Shown here piece by piece: positions 9,001-16,900 of a DNA stretch of 64,000 nucleotides. The position numbers and the translations under genes are program-made. A model generated the notes under the pieces. The model was given only the letters and a program-made list of their open reading frames with translations, did not search any database and was not told the origin of the DNA. Position 1 is the stretch's first letter. Every line of letters begins with the position of its first letter. Origin of the DNA: Symploca sp. SIO1C2 (lineage in GTDB: Bacteria; Cyanobacteriota; Cyanobacteriia; Cyanobacteriales; Coleofasciculaceae); NCBI GenBank assembly GCA_010672925.1, contig JAAHFP010000018.1:63946-127945 (forward strand). The letters run 5' to 3'.

Positions 9001-11337
9001 TTTGATCCGGAAGGGCAGGAACTCTTAGAACTGAATACATTCCGCTTCCCTTGGCTTTCGCAGGCTGACTCACTTCAGCAGGAAGGGCAATTTATGGCAG
9101 AGGTGGTTGATGAAGCCGGTAATGTTACCCAGATACGCTTTGATGCTTTTATAGAAAGTGATTCAGCAAACAGTGAGGAAGAGTTTGGTTTCTTTGAAGT
9201 TATGGTTCCTGTATCTTCAGACCTTGAAGTTGCCTCTCTCCGCATCACAGATATTTCTGGAAACCAAGAGTTTGGAAGTTTGCAACAGTCAGCAGCACCG
9301 CAAATCTCCATCGTTGAGCCATTAACCGGGGCATTTCTAGGTGAAGAAACCCAAGTGGTTTGGGATGCTTTTGATCCAGATACTCCAGCAGAAGAGTTGC
9401 AATTCCAATTGGCTTACAGCCCCGATAACGGTAACAACTTTGTACCGATCGCAGTTAATGTACCAGGAACTGAGAACTCCATTACCTTTAACTCAACCGA
9501 AATCCAAAATAGTCTGGGCAGCCAAGGTTTAATCCGTGTGTTTGTCAGTGATGGACTGAATACAGCATTTGCAGATGTATTAAACCTAACCCCCCTAGAT
9601 GCTCAATTTGCTCCTCCTTCCCCCCTCGAAATTACAGTTGATACCCTAGAAGATATAGATGATAACGATCTCAGCGTAGGTGGTGTTTCTCTACGAGAGG
9701 CACTTGCACTCATCAGTGAGGGTGGAACTATTAACTTCGACTCCAGTCTCGCAGGTGGAACCATTGACCTTACTTTGGGTGAACTTGTCATCGACAAAGA
9801 TCTGACCATCAATGGGCTGGGTGCAGACAAGCTGACTATTAGCGGCAACAATACCTCTCGTATCTTCAATATTGACGATGGAAATGCTTTCAACTCCCTT
9901 GATGTCAAGATTCGTGGATTAACCATTGCTGATGGAAATGCTGATTTTGGTGGCGGCATCTTTAATGAAGAACAGCTTCTAATCAGCAGCAGCACGATTC
10001 GCGATAACACAGCACAATTCAGTGGTGGTGGCATTTTTTCTGATGGACGTTTAAATATTAAGAGCAGCACCATCAGTGGCAATACCGCCGAGCGCTCAGC
10101 TGGTGGTGGTATCAGCGGTTCGGACTTTCTGTCAATTAACAATGTCACTATCAGCGGCAATCAAGCAGGTAATAACGGTGGTGGCATCTCCTTCGGTCAG
10201 GGCTCTGGCGGAGACACCTTGATTGTCAATAGCAGTACTATTACTCAAAATACAACCAATGGTAATGGAGGGGGTATCTTCTCAAACTTAGCCAATTCTA
10301 ATGATGACTTGATTGCGATTAATAACAGCATCATTGCCCAAAACTTTGACAATGATAGTTCAGACGGAAACAGTCCTGATGTTTGGGGGGAATTCTCCTC
10401 TAACAACCGATTTAACCTAATTGGTGATCTTGGTGACAACACTAGCAACGGTGACTTCCTGACAGCAGAAGGTAACCAAGTAGGTACTAGTGCTAACCCC
10501 ATAAACCCGATGCTGGGAGATTTGCAAGATAACGGAGGCCCGACCTTCACCCACGCACCCCTTCCTGGTAGTCCAGTATTAGATGCTGCTAATCCTCTTG
10601 CAGGTGTCATTATTGATCAGCGGGGTATATCTCGTCCTCAAGGTGAAGGCTTCGATATTGGTGCTGTTGAAGGCTCACTTAACCCCTCCAGTGTTGGTAC
10701 AAGGGATAGCGATCGCATTGTAGGTGATTCAGGTAACAATGTAATCAATGGTGGCCGAGGAGCTGATGTCATCTTTGGTGGAGCCGGGAACGATATCTTG
10801 CGCGGTGCAGGCGGCGATGACATCCTCAAAGGAGAAGATGGTAATGACCGGCTGATGGGGCACGGTGGCAACAATTCCCTCTTTGGTGGAAATGATAATG
10901 ATACCCTTTGGGGTGGACAAAGGGACGATTTGCTTGATGGAGGTGCTGGTAGCGATCGCCTCTTTGGTCAGAATGGTAATGATACTCTACTTGGTGGTCA
11001 TGATCTAGACCTACTTGAAGGTGGCAGGGGTAATGATCTGATGACTGGCGGTGAGGGAAATGATATTTTCCAACTTCGTCAGAGTGACTTTATGGGTGGC
11101 ACTTTTGTTGATCAAATCTTAGACTTCAATGCTGCTGAAGACGATCGCTTACGACTCGTAGACATTAGTATGGACGAGGTGATGTTTAACAAAATTGGTA
11201 CGAGTGATTTGGAGCTAACATTCACCTTTGGTGGCAAAGTGACATTTGTAGGAGTTACAGATGCTATCTTTGTTGCGAGTAATGTAGACTTTGATGCAAC
11301 TCGATTGGGTAATAATTCACCTCTGCCTGTTTCATGA
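6037..11337 (+). CDS. Giant secreted protein: DUF4347, beta-helix regions, metzincin motif, RTX repeats
   Basis: The 1766-residue protein starts with DUF4347 (about 40-205). It holds SHG (His91) and LLYGCNVA (Cys139), an arrangement that resembles clan CD (caspase/CHAT) dyads; this resemblance is my inference. Two CSLREA-type right-handed beta-helix segments follow (about 210-600 and 1200-1545), rich in GGGI and STISGN turns. Between them lies AHELGHLFGVDH, a full HExxHxxGxxH metzincin zinc site starting at His886. Bacterial Ig-like segments come after it. Residues about 1557-1680 are Ca-binding RTX nonapeptides (GGxGNDxLxG), and the C-terminus has the usual RTX secretion-signal character. 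No Sec signal peptide is visible, so type I secretion is inferred. The stop codon abuts a MITE terminal sequence. Confidence 0.9.
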   Translation: MLNSTDARGNELYRLFNSGESEQYKVLESCDKTPSTIVFIDSGVDDYQSLVNGVVPEAEVIVLDSRQDGVEQITKVLKEQAGIAAIHLVSHGSPGCLYLGNSQLSLDTLSHYATQLKTWIPSASVNQGGKSAAILLYGCNVAAGDAGEEFVTRLGQLTGANIAASAKRTGSAMLEGDWNLEVTTNPMQVSLAFSEEVKDRYASVLVTFAVTNTNDDGNGSLRNAIDLANTTAGADTIIFEGAVFTDSTPDTINLASGELFIDDSLTIEGLGAENLTISGNGSSRVFTILENTNTTITGLTISGGNTGIGGDGILDSETIDGNGGGIAIDRGATLELRNSVVAENSAFLNGGGIFSSPNSTLRVFGSTIRDNFTENGNGGGIASTRDAELLVSASTISGNLAQGSVRREGNGGGLFLDIDAPSTFSKQIVNSTISNNSARHGAGIFLDEGRGILEVESSTITQNRGGGITSFAGPRIAIIDDRSDPLDSDQFFNEALDPQLRLKNSIVVDNLGASSGSADIFGFGPTLLTSSFSLIGDQGFPPRQSALLGPLQDNGGPTFTHLPLPGSPAIDAGAPNSFFRFDQRGVRRPQGASLLPDIGAVEVEMVVPPVDIEVTNIEVTQGIQTPDNTVPLVAERSTAVRVTVEAGSSSSPMQVSGRLHIFADGREITPRVGLISINSPIVGLGAPQRNNETDTLNFEISDNIRIPVSSDVDFRVDISPAPTMGNPFAEVNDLEFVAPISPKIFFTSINYTPSGLGLPDFDLIKPGVGDAFVKGIFPVNDNDPNLYKLAPSPSLQYSEDNDIFDAAGNNINQKGILEDPDVNGLLALLAAQRQLIVDNKLGANSNTFLYGWLAGNPIDGNGWASGSNPVAFGNTDPTRHQRTFAHELGHLFGVDHPTNMMGVEILLPIDQVGWDVRARLDGNPSSNNTTGHVKPTTLNDIMVGGLLTNQAWVDTITYQSLLNSGVMAGASGPDQGDLRERVFVIQGIFDPEGQELLELNTFRFPWLSQADSLQQEGQFMAEVVDEAGNVTQIRFDAFIESDSANSEEEFGFFEVMVPVSSDLEVASLRITDISGNQEFGSLQQSAAPQISIVEPLTGAFLGEETQVVWDAFDPDTPAEELQFQLAYSPDNGNNFVPIAVNVPGTENSITFNSTEIQNSLGSQGLIRVFVSDGLNTAFADVLNLTPLDAQFAPPSPLEITVDTLEDIDDNDLSVGGVSLREALALISEGGTINFDSSLAGGTIDLTLGELVIDKDLTINGLGADKLTISGNNTSRIFNIDDGNAFNSLDVKIRGLTIADGNADFGGGIFNEEQLLISSSTIRDNTAQFSGGGIFSDGRLNIKSSTISGNTAERSAGGGISGSDFLSINNVTISGNQAGNNGGGISFGQGSGGDTLIVNSSTITQNTTNGNGGGIFSNLANSNDDLIAINNSIIAQNFDNDSSDGNSPDVWGEFSSNNRFNLIGDLGDNTSNGDFLTAEGNQVGTSANPINPMLGDLQDNGGPTFTHAPLPGSPVLDAANPLAGVIIDQRGISRPQGEGFDIGAVEGSLNPSSVGTRDSDRIVGDSGNNVINGGRGADVIFGGAGNDILRGAGGDDILKGEDGNDRLMGHGGNNSLFGGNDNDTLWGGQRDDLLDGGAGSDRLFGQNGNDTLLGGHDLDLLEGGRGNDLMTGGEGNDIFQLRQSDFMGGTFVDQILDFNAAEDDRLRLVDISMDEVMFNKIGTSDLELTFTFGGKVTFVGVTDAIFVASNVDFDATRLGNNSPLPVS

Positions 11338-11690
11338 GGGCTTGCTGAATAAGTCGTAAATTTCTGGTTGAGACAGGTGTTAGGTTTTACTCACATCTTG
11401 CACTATGCATCAAAAATACTGAATATCCTGACTGATAACAATCAATTTCAGTAAGAAGTGGCGCGACACACTTAAAATGTAGGTTGGGTGAAACGGAGTG
11501 AAACCCAACAAAGCTTTACTGGTGTTGGGTCAAGGCAACGAGACCCAACCTACATCTATTCCAATACTGCTCGGTTAAGCCTACATTTTCTTTCCCCATC
11601 TTCCTTGTCTCCCTTGTCTCCCTTGTCCTCCCCGTCTTCCCTTAACCGAGCAGTATTGACATCTATTCTTGTTTCCCTACACGCTACACC
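11338..11690. other. Repeat-rich gap: MITE end, unpaired, and a 17-18-bp inverted repeat
   Basis: The sequence starting at 11338 matches the terminal inverted repeat GGGCTTGCTGAATAAG of the MITEs at 12404 and 13021, but I found no partner end or target duplication. An inverted repeat with core AATACTGCTCGGTTAAG occupies 11562-11579 and 11641-11658. It encloses pyrimidine-rich TCTCCCTTG units. A GTTGGGT-type inverted pair lies at about 11480-11555. No gene was seen. Confidence 0.6.
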
Positions 11691-12804
11691 CTACACCCCA
11701 CGAAAACGAGCTAACAACTCCTCACGGGATAATTGCAAGAGCATGGGAGTAAATTCTTCCGGCGATAGTGCTAATAAGGGCTCAACAATTGCGGCTAGTT
11801 CTTCATCTACACTACCAAAGCGTACTTGCAGTAAGTTGTGTACCACTAAGCGCTCTCCCTGTTGAATTCCTCGTTGCTCTCCTTCGAGGATCGCTTGTTC
11901 TCGGTCTTGTTGGTAAAGTGGTGCTAAACGCATAATGATCTCCCTATCTCCTTCCTCTAGATCTTGATCTTGTCTTACTTCCAAATTTTGCCGCAAGTTA
12001 TACAACAACTCTAGGGTATTGGAACGTAGGGGATGGTTTTCTGGCAGTGCCTCCAACTCATCAATTGCCTGCTGTTGTACTCTTCCCCTTCCTAGAATCC
12101 TTAACCACAGGGTTTCTTGGCTACGGGGTAACTGATGGATGACAATGATCACTGTTCTGAAATTCTTTGGTGCAAAGTACACTCCAGGTAACCAATCCTC
12201 ATCCACTTTTGCCCCAAAGTCTTCTAACAATGTTGCCGAGGCGGTTGGGGTGAGTATCCATAACTTGGGAGTTTCTGCTGGAGAAAGTTTGAGCTGATTA
12301 CGATTAGCTTCACGCCGCAACTCACCCCGAACTTCTAGTAATTTTAATAGACAATCGCAGATTTCCTCAGGACTAGCGGCATTACGGAAGGGTTCTATAA
12401 GTAGGGTTTGCTGAATAAGTCGATTGACTCGGGTTTTGAAGTAATAAGTAATAAGTAATAAGTAATAAGTTAAGAGCTCAGGAGTAATTTTTCGGTAAAA
12501 GTGCAAGATTTTTGAACTAAAAAATACCATTTCCTTGCATTTGGCAAGCATAAAAACGATTGAAAAGCTTGTCTGGTATGGCTTCCACGCTTATACAGCA
12601 AGCCCTAAGTATTGGGGTTTGAGCGATGCGCCCCAAAAATCCTAGGGTGTGGAGATTGCTTGCCCTCTCGGAGTCGGGAGCAAACCAGACATCAATTTCT
12701 CGCATTTCTCCTGAAACTCGTCGCGGTGCTTTGACTTCACCGTAAGGAGTGAGCAATTCTTCTAAGTAGTCTTTGGCAAACTGGTCATGGATAAATCGGG
12801 TCAT
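11691..12804 (-). pseudogene. Rpn/DUF4351-type PD-(D/E)XK nuclease-like protein, split by a MITE
   Basis: The N-terminal part (12804 to about 12612) reads MTRFIHDQFAKDYLEELL, the usual start of the cyanobacterial Rpn/DUF4351-type family, and reaches RIAQTPIL. The C-terminal part (about 12397 to 11691) resumes with LIEPFRNAASPEEICDC and ends in a DUF4351-like helical tail. A 202-bp MITE at 12404-12605, flanked by TAAGTA duplications, lies between them. Removing the MITE and one duplication rejoins the frame exactly as QTPILIEPFRN. The insertion is therefore recent and the gene is otherwise intact. Two separate shorter products could still be made, each with a few MITE-derived residues at the junction. 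The stop codon lies in a CTACACC heptamer repeat. Confidence 0.88.
12404..12605. mobile_element. MITE (202 bp), TIR GGGYTTGCTGWATAAG, TSD TAAGTA
   Basis: The ends are GGGTTTGCTGAATAAG and the complement of GGGCTTGCTGTATAAG (14 of 16 match). The 6-bp target TAAGTA is present on both sides (12398-12403 and 12606-12611). Inside lies a TAATAAG heptamer array and an AAAAGTGCAAG motif. No transposase is encoded, so it must be moved in trans. Confidence 0.9.
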
Positions 12805-13020
12805 GGGGTGGATAATGATTAATGGAGTATGCTTTTTGCTGATAAAGCATAGGTTATTATCTGCTGTGGAGCAATGCCTACCTTAATTTATAAGACTGCA
12901 AAACAGAGGTTGCGATCGCTCTAGGGATTTCTCGTTAAGATACCAGGTTTTTGAGCTCATCGGTACAATTTTCCTGCACCAAGCCCGGGTCAAATTACCT
13001 AAAACCTAAAACCTTACCTA

Positions 13021-13315
13021 GGGCTTGCTGTATAAGTGTGTAAGCCATGCCAGACGATGCTTTCAATCAATTTTTTTCTTCAAAAGTGCAAGGAAGTTGC
13101 ATCTGTGGGCTTAAAATCCTTGTACTAGTATGGGGAATCCTTCGTTAAATTCCGAATATTCAAGAAAACTAAGCATGTTTTCATCGAAGTAGTTTCACCT
13201 CCTAAACTTGTCTCCAAGACTTATATCACAAGCAAAACATGACTCTTCACTTATTACTTATTACTTATTACTTATTACTTCAAAACCCACATCAATCGAC
13301 TTATTCAGCAGACCC
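13021..13315. mobile_element. Second copy of the MITE (295 bp, inverted), TSD TACCTA
   Basis: The left end GGGCTTGCTGTATAAG and the right end, complementary to GGGTCTGCTGAATAAG, match the element at 12404 in the opposite orientation. TACCTA flanks it on both sides (13015-13020 and 13316-13321). It carries the same TAATAAG heptamer array near one end and about 90 bp of extra internal sequence. It is inserted in a CCTAAAA/CCTGCCA heptamer tract and encodes no protein. Confidence 0.88.
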
Positions 13316-13325
13316 TACCTATCAC

Positions 13326-13387
13326 CTGCCACCTGCCACCTACCGCCTATTCAAAGAAAGAAAATTACGACTTATTCTCCCAAGCCC
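13326..13387. mobile_element. Fragment of a further MITE end
   Basis: The segment ending at 13387 is complementary to GGGCTTGGGAGAATAAGTCG, a divergent version of the same terminal repeat. TAGCTA follows, fitting the TANNTA target pattern of the two intact copies. The opposite end was not found. It may be a remnant that the 13021 copy landed beside. Confidence 0.45.
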
Positions 13388-13428
13388 TAGCTACCTTGAT
13401 AATGCAGTTTAGGGTTGTAGTGGCTCTG

Positions 13429-13764
13429 CTAAGCAACAGCAAACCCTGTATATTTCCTAATTTCCGGCTCGTGAAATCCTAAAACAATATCTTCTTTGAG
13501 AATCCCTACTGAAACTAGTTCGTTGGCTATCCCTTCTTCTGTATTGTCACATTGAATCCAGACTTTATCATTGATAATTTCTAGGTGAATCAAACAACTA
13601 TGAAAATGTTGCTTTTCTTGCCAACCCTCAGAAATAATCAAGTATTGTCCATGTTCGCGATCATAAGCTGCGCGATTTTTGAAATCAGCATTGGCATACT
13701 TGATACTTACATATGGATTCAAGACAGTAGGAATAAGATTTTGATATTTGACTAATTTATCCAT
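13429..13764 (-). CDS. XisI-family protein (fdxN element excision controlling factor-like), orphan
   Basis: The 111-residue protein matches the XisI family along its whole length. It has the central CLIHLEIINDKVWIQ segment, the TEEGIANELV helix, the KEDIVLGFHEP motif and the C-terminal YTGFAVA. XisI was first described as a factor needed for excision of the fdxN element in heterocystous cyanobacteria, and it normally sits directly after xisH. No xisH-like frame is present here: the upstream 125 bp are heptamer repeats and the tail of the kinase gene. A biochemical role is unknown. I see no recombinase nearby. Confidence 0.88.
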   Translation of the reverse strand: MDKLVKYQNLIPTVLNPYVSIKYANADFKNRAAYDREHGQYLIISEGWQEKQHFHSCLIHLEIINDKVWIQCDNTEEGIANELVSVGILKEDIVLGFHEPEIRKYTGFAVA

Positions 13765-13836
13765 CGCTTAATCCAGCTCCACAAGGGCTCTTAGCTTATC
13801 TTTATCACCATTTTAATTGTTTCTCCTCATAGTAAC

Positions 13837-13945
13837 ATTCCCAATTCCCAATTCCCAATTCCCAATTCCCAATTCCCAATTTCCAATTATCAATTCCCAA
13901 TTTCCAATTCCCCATTCTCCATTCTCCATTCTCCATTCTCCATTC
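13837..13945. repeat. Heptamer arrays (CCCAATT, CCATTCT) overlapping the kinase 3' end
   Basis: CCCAATT units (about 13838-13910) pass into CCATTCT units (13911-13945). The second part is translated on the minus strand as the last residues of the 1959-residue kinase ([13 protein letters not shown]...), so the repeat has replaced or extended the native C-terminus. Confidence 0.85.
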
Positions 13946-16900
13946 CTTTAACTTGTTCCTCAACCCAATTGTGGTTAAAAATGGATTCATAAATCCGGTT
14001 ATTGACTCGGAGCAAACCCTGTTGCTTGACTACTAACCCTGACAATAGCAATTCTTTCTCTTCTTGGGAATCAAAGGCTACCATTTCTCCTTGCTGCTGA
14101 ATTTGTTGATAGATCTCCAGTAGCTGCCTAGATTGTTGACTTTTGAGGAGGCGATCGCGTATGGTTCTCAAATGCTCTGGTTCATCCTGGGCTTCCCAAT
14201 TGTCGATAATTGAGCTTTGCACTAAATCCGCAACCCATTCTGCTTCGTTGTTGGTAGGGATAGGGGAGGAAGTATTACGGATAAATTGGCAGAGTTTTTG
14301 GGTTAAAAACGGTTGACCATTAGTCCAAGCTAACAGTTCTTTGAGCAGTGTTTGAGGATTGGTCACTTTCTCTGCTAATCCTTGTAGTAGAGGTTGGGCT
14401 TCATGTTCCTTAAAGCCTTGGAGTTCAATCGCCTGACCAATATTAAAGGGAGTTGTTTTATGGTTGGTAATTAAGCCTGAGGGAGTCGCAACCCCCAACA
14501 AGGCAAAGGTTAAATTGCTATAGTCTCGATTGAGGGTACGTTGATTATAGCAGGAGCGAATCAGAGCAAAGAAGTCATTCACTGGAAAGTTCAAGCTCAA
14601 GATGCTGTCAATTTCATCGATAAAAACTACCATGTTTTTGGGTAAACTGTTATCTGGTTGATCCATTTCCCCCAGCAAGACTTCTTCAATAAATTGACTC
14701 AACCGCTGCACCGCAGAAATATCTTCTCGTTCCTTCCACCATTTTTTTAAATTGACTTTCCTTAGTAAACCAAAACTTCGCCAGAGTTCGACTGCGAATC
14801 CCTTGTACCATTGATCTGAGGTCACATTTTCGCTGCCAATTCGAGTCAGATCGATCGCTGCACAGCTAACTCCTTCATGGTTGAGGTGGTTCATCATACG
14901 TACCATTAGGCTGGACTTACCCATCTGCCGGGGATTGAGAATGTAACAAAACTCACCTTGCTTTAATGCTTGGTAGAGATAACGATCCGCTGAACGCACG
15001 ACATAGGTAGGAGCATCCATTGGTAGACTTCCCCCTACTTGATAGTCGAAATCTGAGGCTTGTTCATCACTTTTGAGTAACTCGTTTTCAAAGATGAGTT
15101 CCGCTTGAGTGGCTTTGAGCACGTCCAGGGTTTGGGATAATTCCTGAGTGCGCTCTTCTACTCTTTGTTCTAGATTGCGGTTATAGTCTTCTAATTGGGT
15201 GTAGAGACGAGCATTTTCAATGGAGATAGCTGCTTGGGCTGAGAGAATTCTTAAGATTTCGATGCGATCGCTGGTGAAGGCGTTAGTTGTGAGATTATTT
15301 TCCAAGTAGATAATCCCGCTTACTTTACCCTGATTCAGCAAGGAAGCGCAGAGAATCGATTTAGGCTGGTGAGCAACGATGTAGGGGTCTAGGGTAAATT
15401 GTCCCTCATCGACAGCATTATTTAAGATGACATTTTCCTGGGTACGGGCAACGTAGTTGATAATGGTAACCGGTAGCAGGGGGGTTTGGGTCTCGGTATC
15501 TACAGAGTCAATGGGAAGCGAATTCATTAGAGTCACATCATCCGTATCTACTTTACCTTCCGCTTCGATTACCCATTGCCCATCTTGTTCGAGAATCATC
15601 AAGCCTGTTTGAGCACCGCCATTTTCAATCAGAGTTTTCATTAACTTAGCCAGCAGTTGGTCTAGTTTAATTTCCCTAGCTAAGACTTGAGAGGCTTTAG
15701 TAACTGTGGCGATATCCAGCACCTGGGGGCTGCTACTACCAGTAGATTCCGTTGTCTTCATACTTTGCTTTTCTTGGCGGTTGTTCAAATCCCTGAGAAA
15801 TTGGGGGTATTCCGCTTCTAGGGCTTGCACTTTTGCTGTTGCACCCCAGCGACTGTAGCAATGATGGGCATTTTTGAGGTATAGTCGCCCGATTTCTTCC
15901 CTGCCCAAGGAGAAGTAAAATTCTGCTGCTCGTTCGTAGGCTATGGCTTCTTCGTGGATAAATTCAGATTTTTTAGCACCTTGAATGGCTTTTTCGTAAA
16001 GTTCTTGGGCTTGCCAATTTTGTCCGAGGACTCGTGCTTTCTCTGCTTCTACTAAATCATATTTATTTTGATAGTTTGCAGGGCAATGACCAGCCCATAG
16101 TTTCATCTCTTGTTGATTGTTGTTTACTTTTTCTAAAAGCTGTCTTCGCTGTTCTGAGTTGCAATTATGGTAATGAGCAATAAAGGACAGAGAGGAGTAA
16201 AAATTGTTTTGGGGCGTAGTTATATATGCAGCTGTGGCATTCTTATATTTTTCTGCTTTGATACTAGTATTAAAAGCACTAAAAGAATCCTTTAGAATAT
16301 AAGAATAAATTGTTTTAGCACAATATACAAGTAATAGTAACCATTCATTATTTTGAACATTCCATTTTTTTATTAATTCATTCTCTTTTCGTTTAAAATT
16401 ACCAACTATAATTGGTATTTCATTATTTATTTTTGACAATGCTGTTGTTAAATCATAAAATATTATTAGATTATAGAAACTAAAAGTTTGTTTTATTTTT
16501 TGAATTGATTTAGTATATTTTTTATAATCTAAATCAACCTCCTCTAAATTTTGTCCACTGAAGAATTTGATTATGCAATAGTTGATAGCTGCATAAGAAG
16601 CATATTCATACTCTCCTGTATCTATTCCTTTTTGAAAACAATTCAGTAATGCTTGTTGCGCTTGTTTATTTCCAAGGAATTCTTTCCAATGCCATAATTG
16701 TCCATAATACATCTGGACAACAAGAGTTTGTAATTTAGGGCTATTAATTTTGGGGAGTAAATTGAGAGATAGTTTACCAAATTCATATCCATCATTAATA
16801 TACTGTTTATTTGTACATAAAAGCATTCCATAAGTATTGTATATACCAGCAGCTTCGGAAGAATTACCGTATTCAAGACATAAATTAATTTGGGTTAATA

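Noticed and set aside
13208..13390. 60-codon plus-strand frame.
   Set aside because: It is made of MITE and heptamer sequence.
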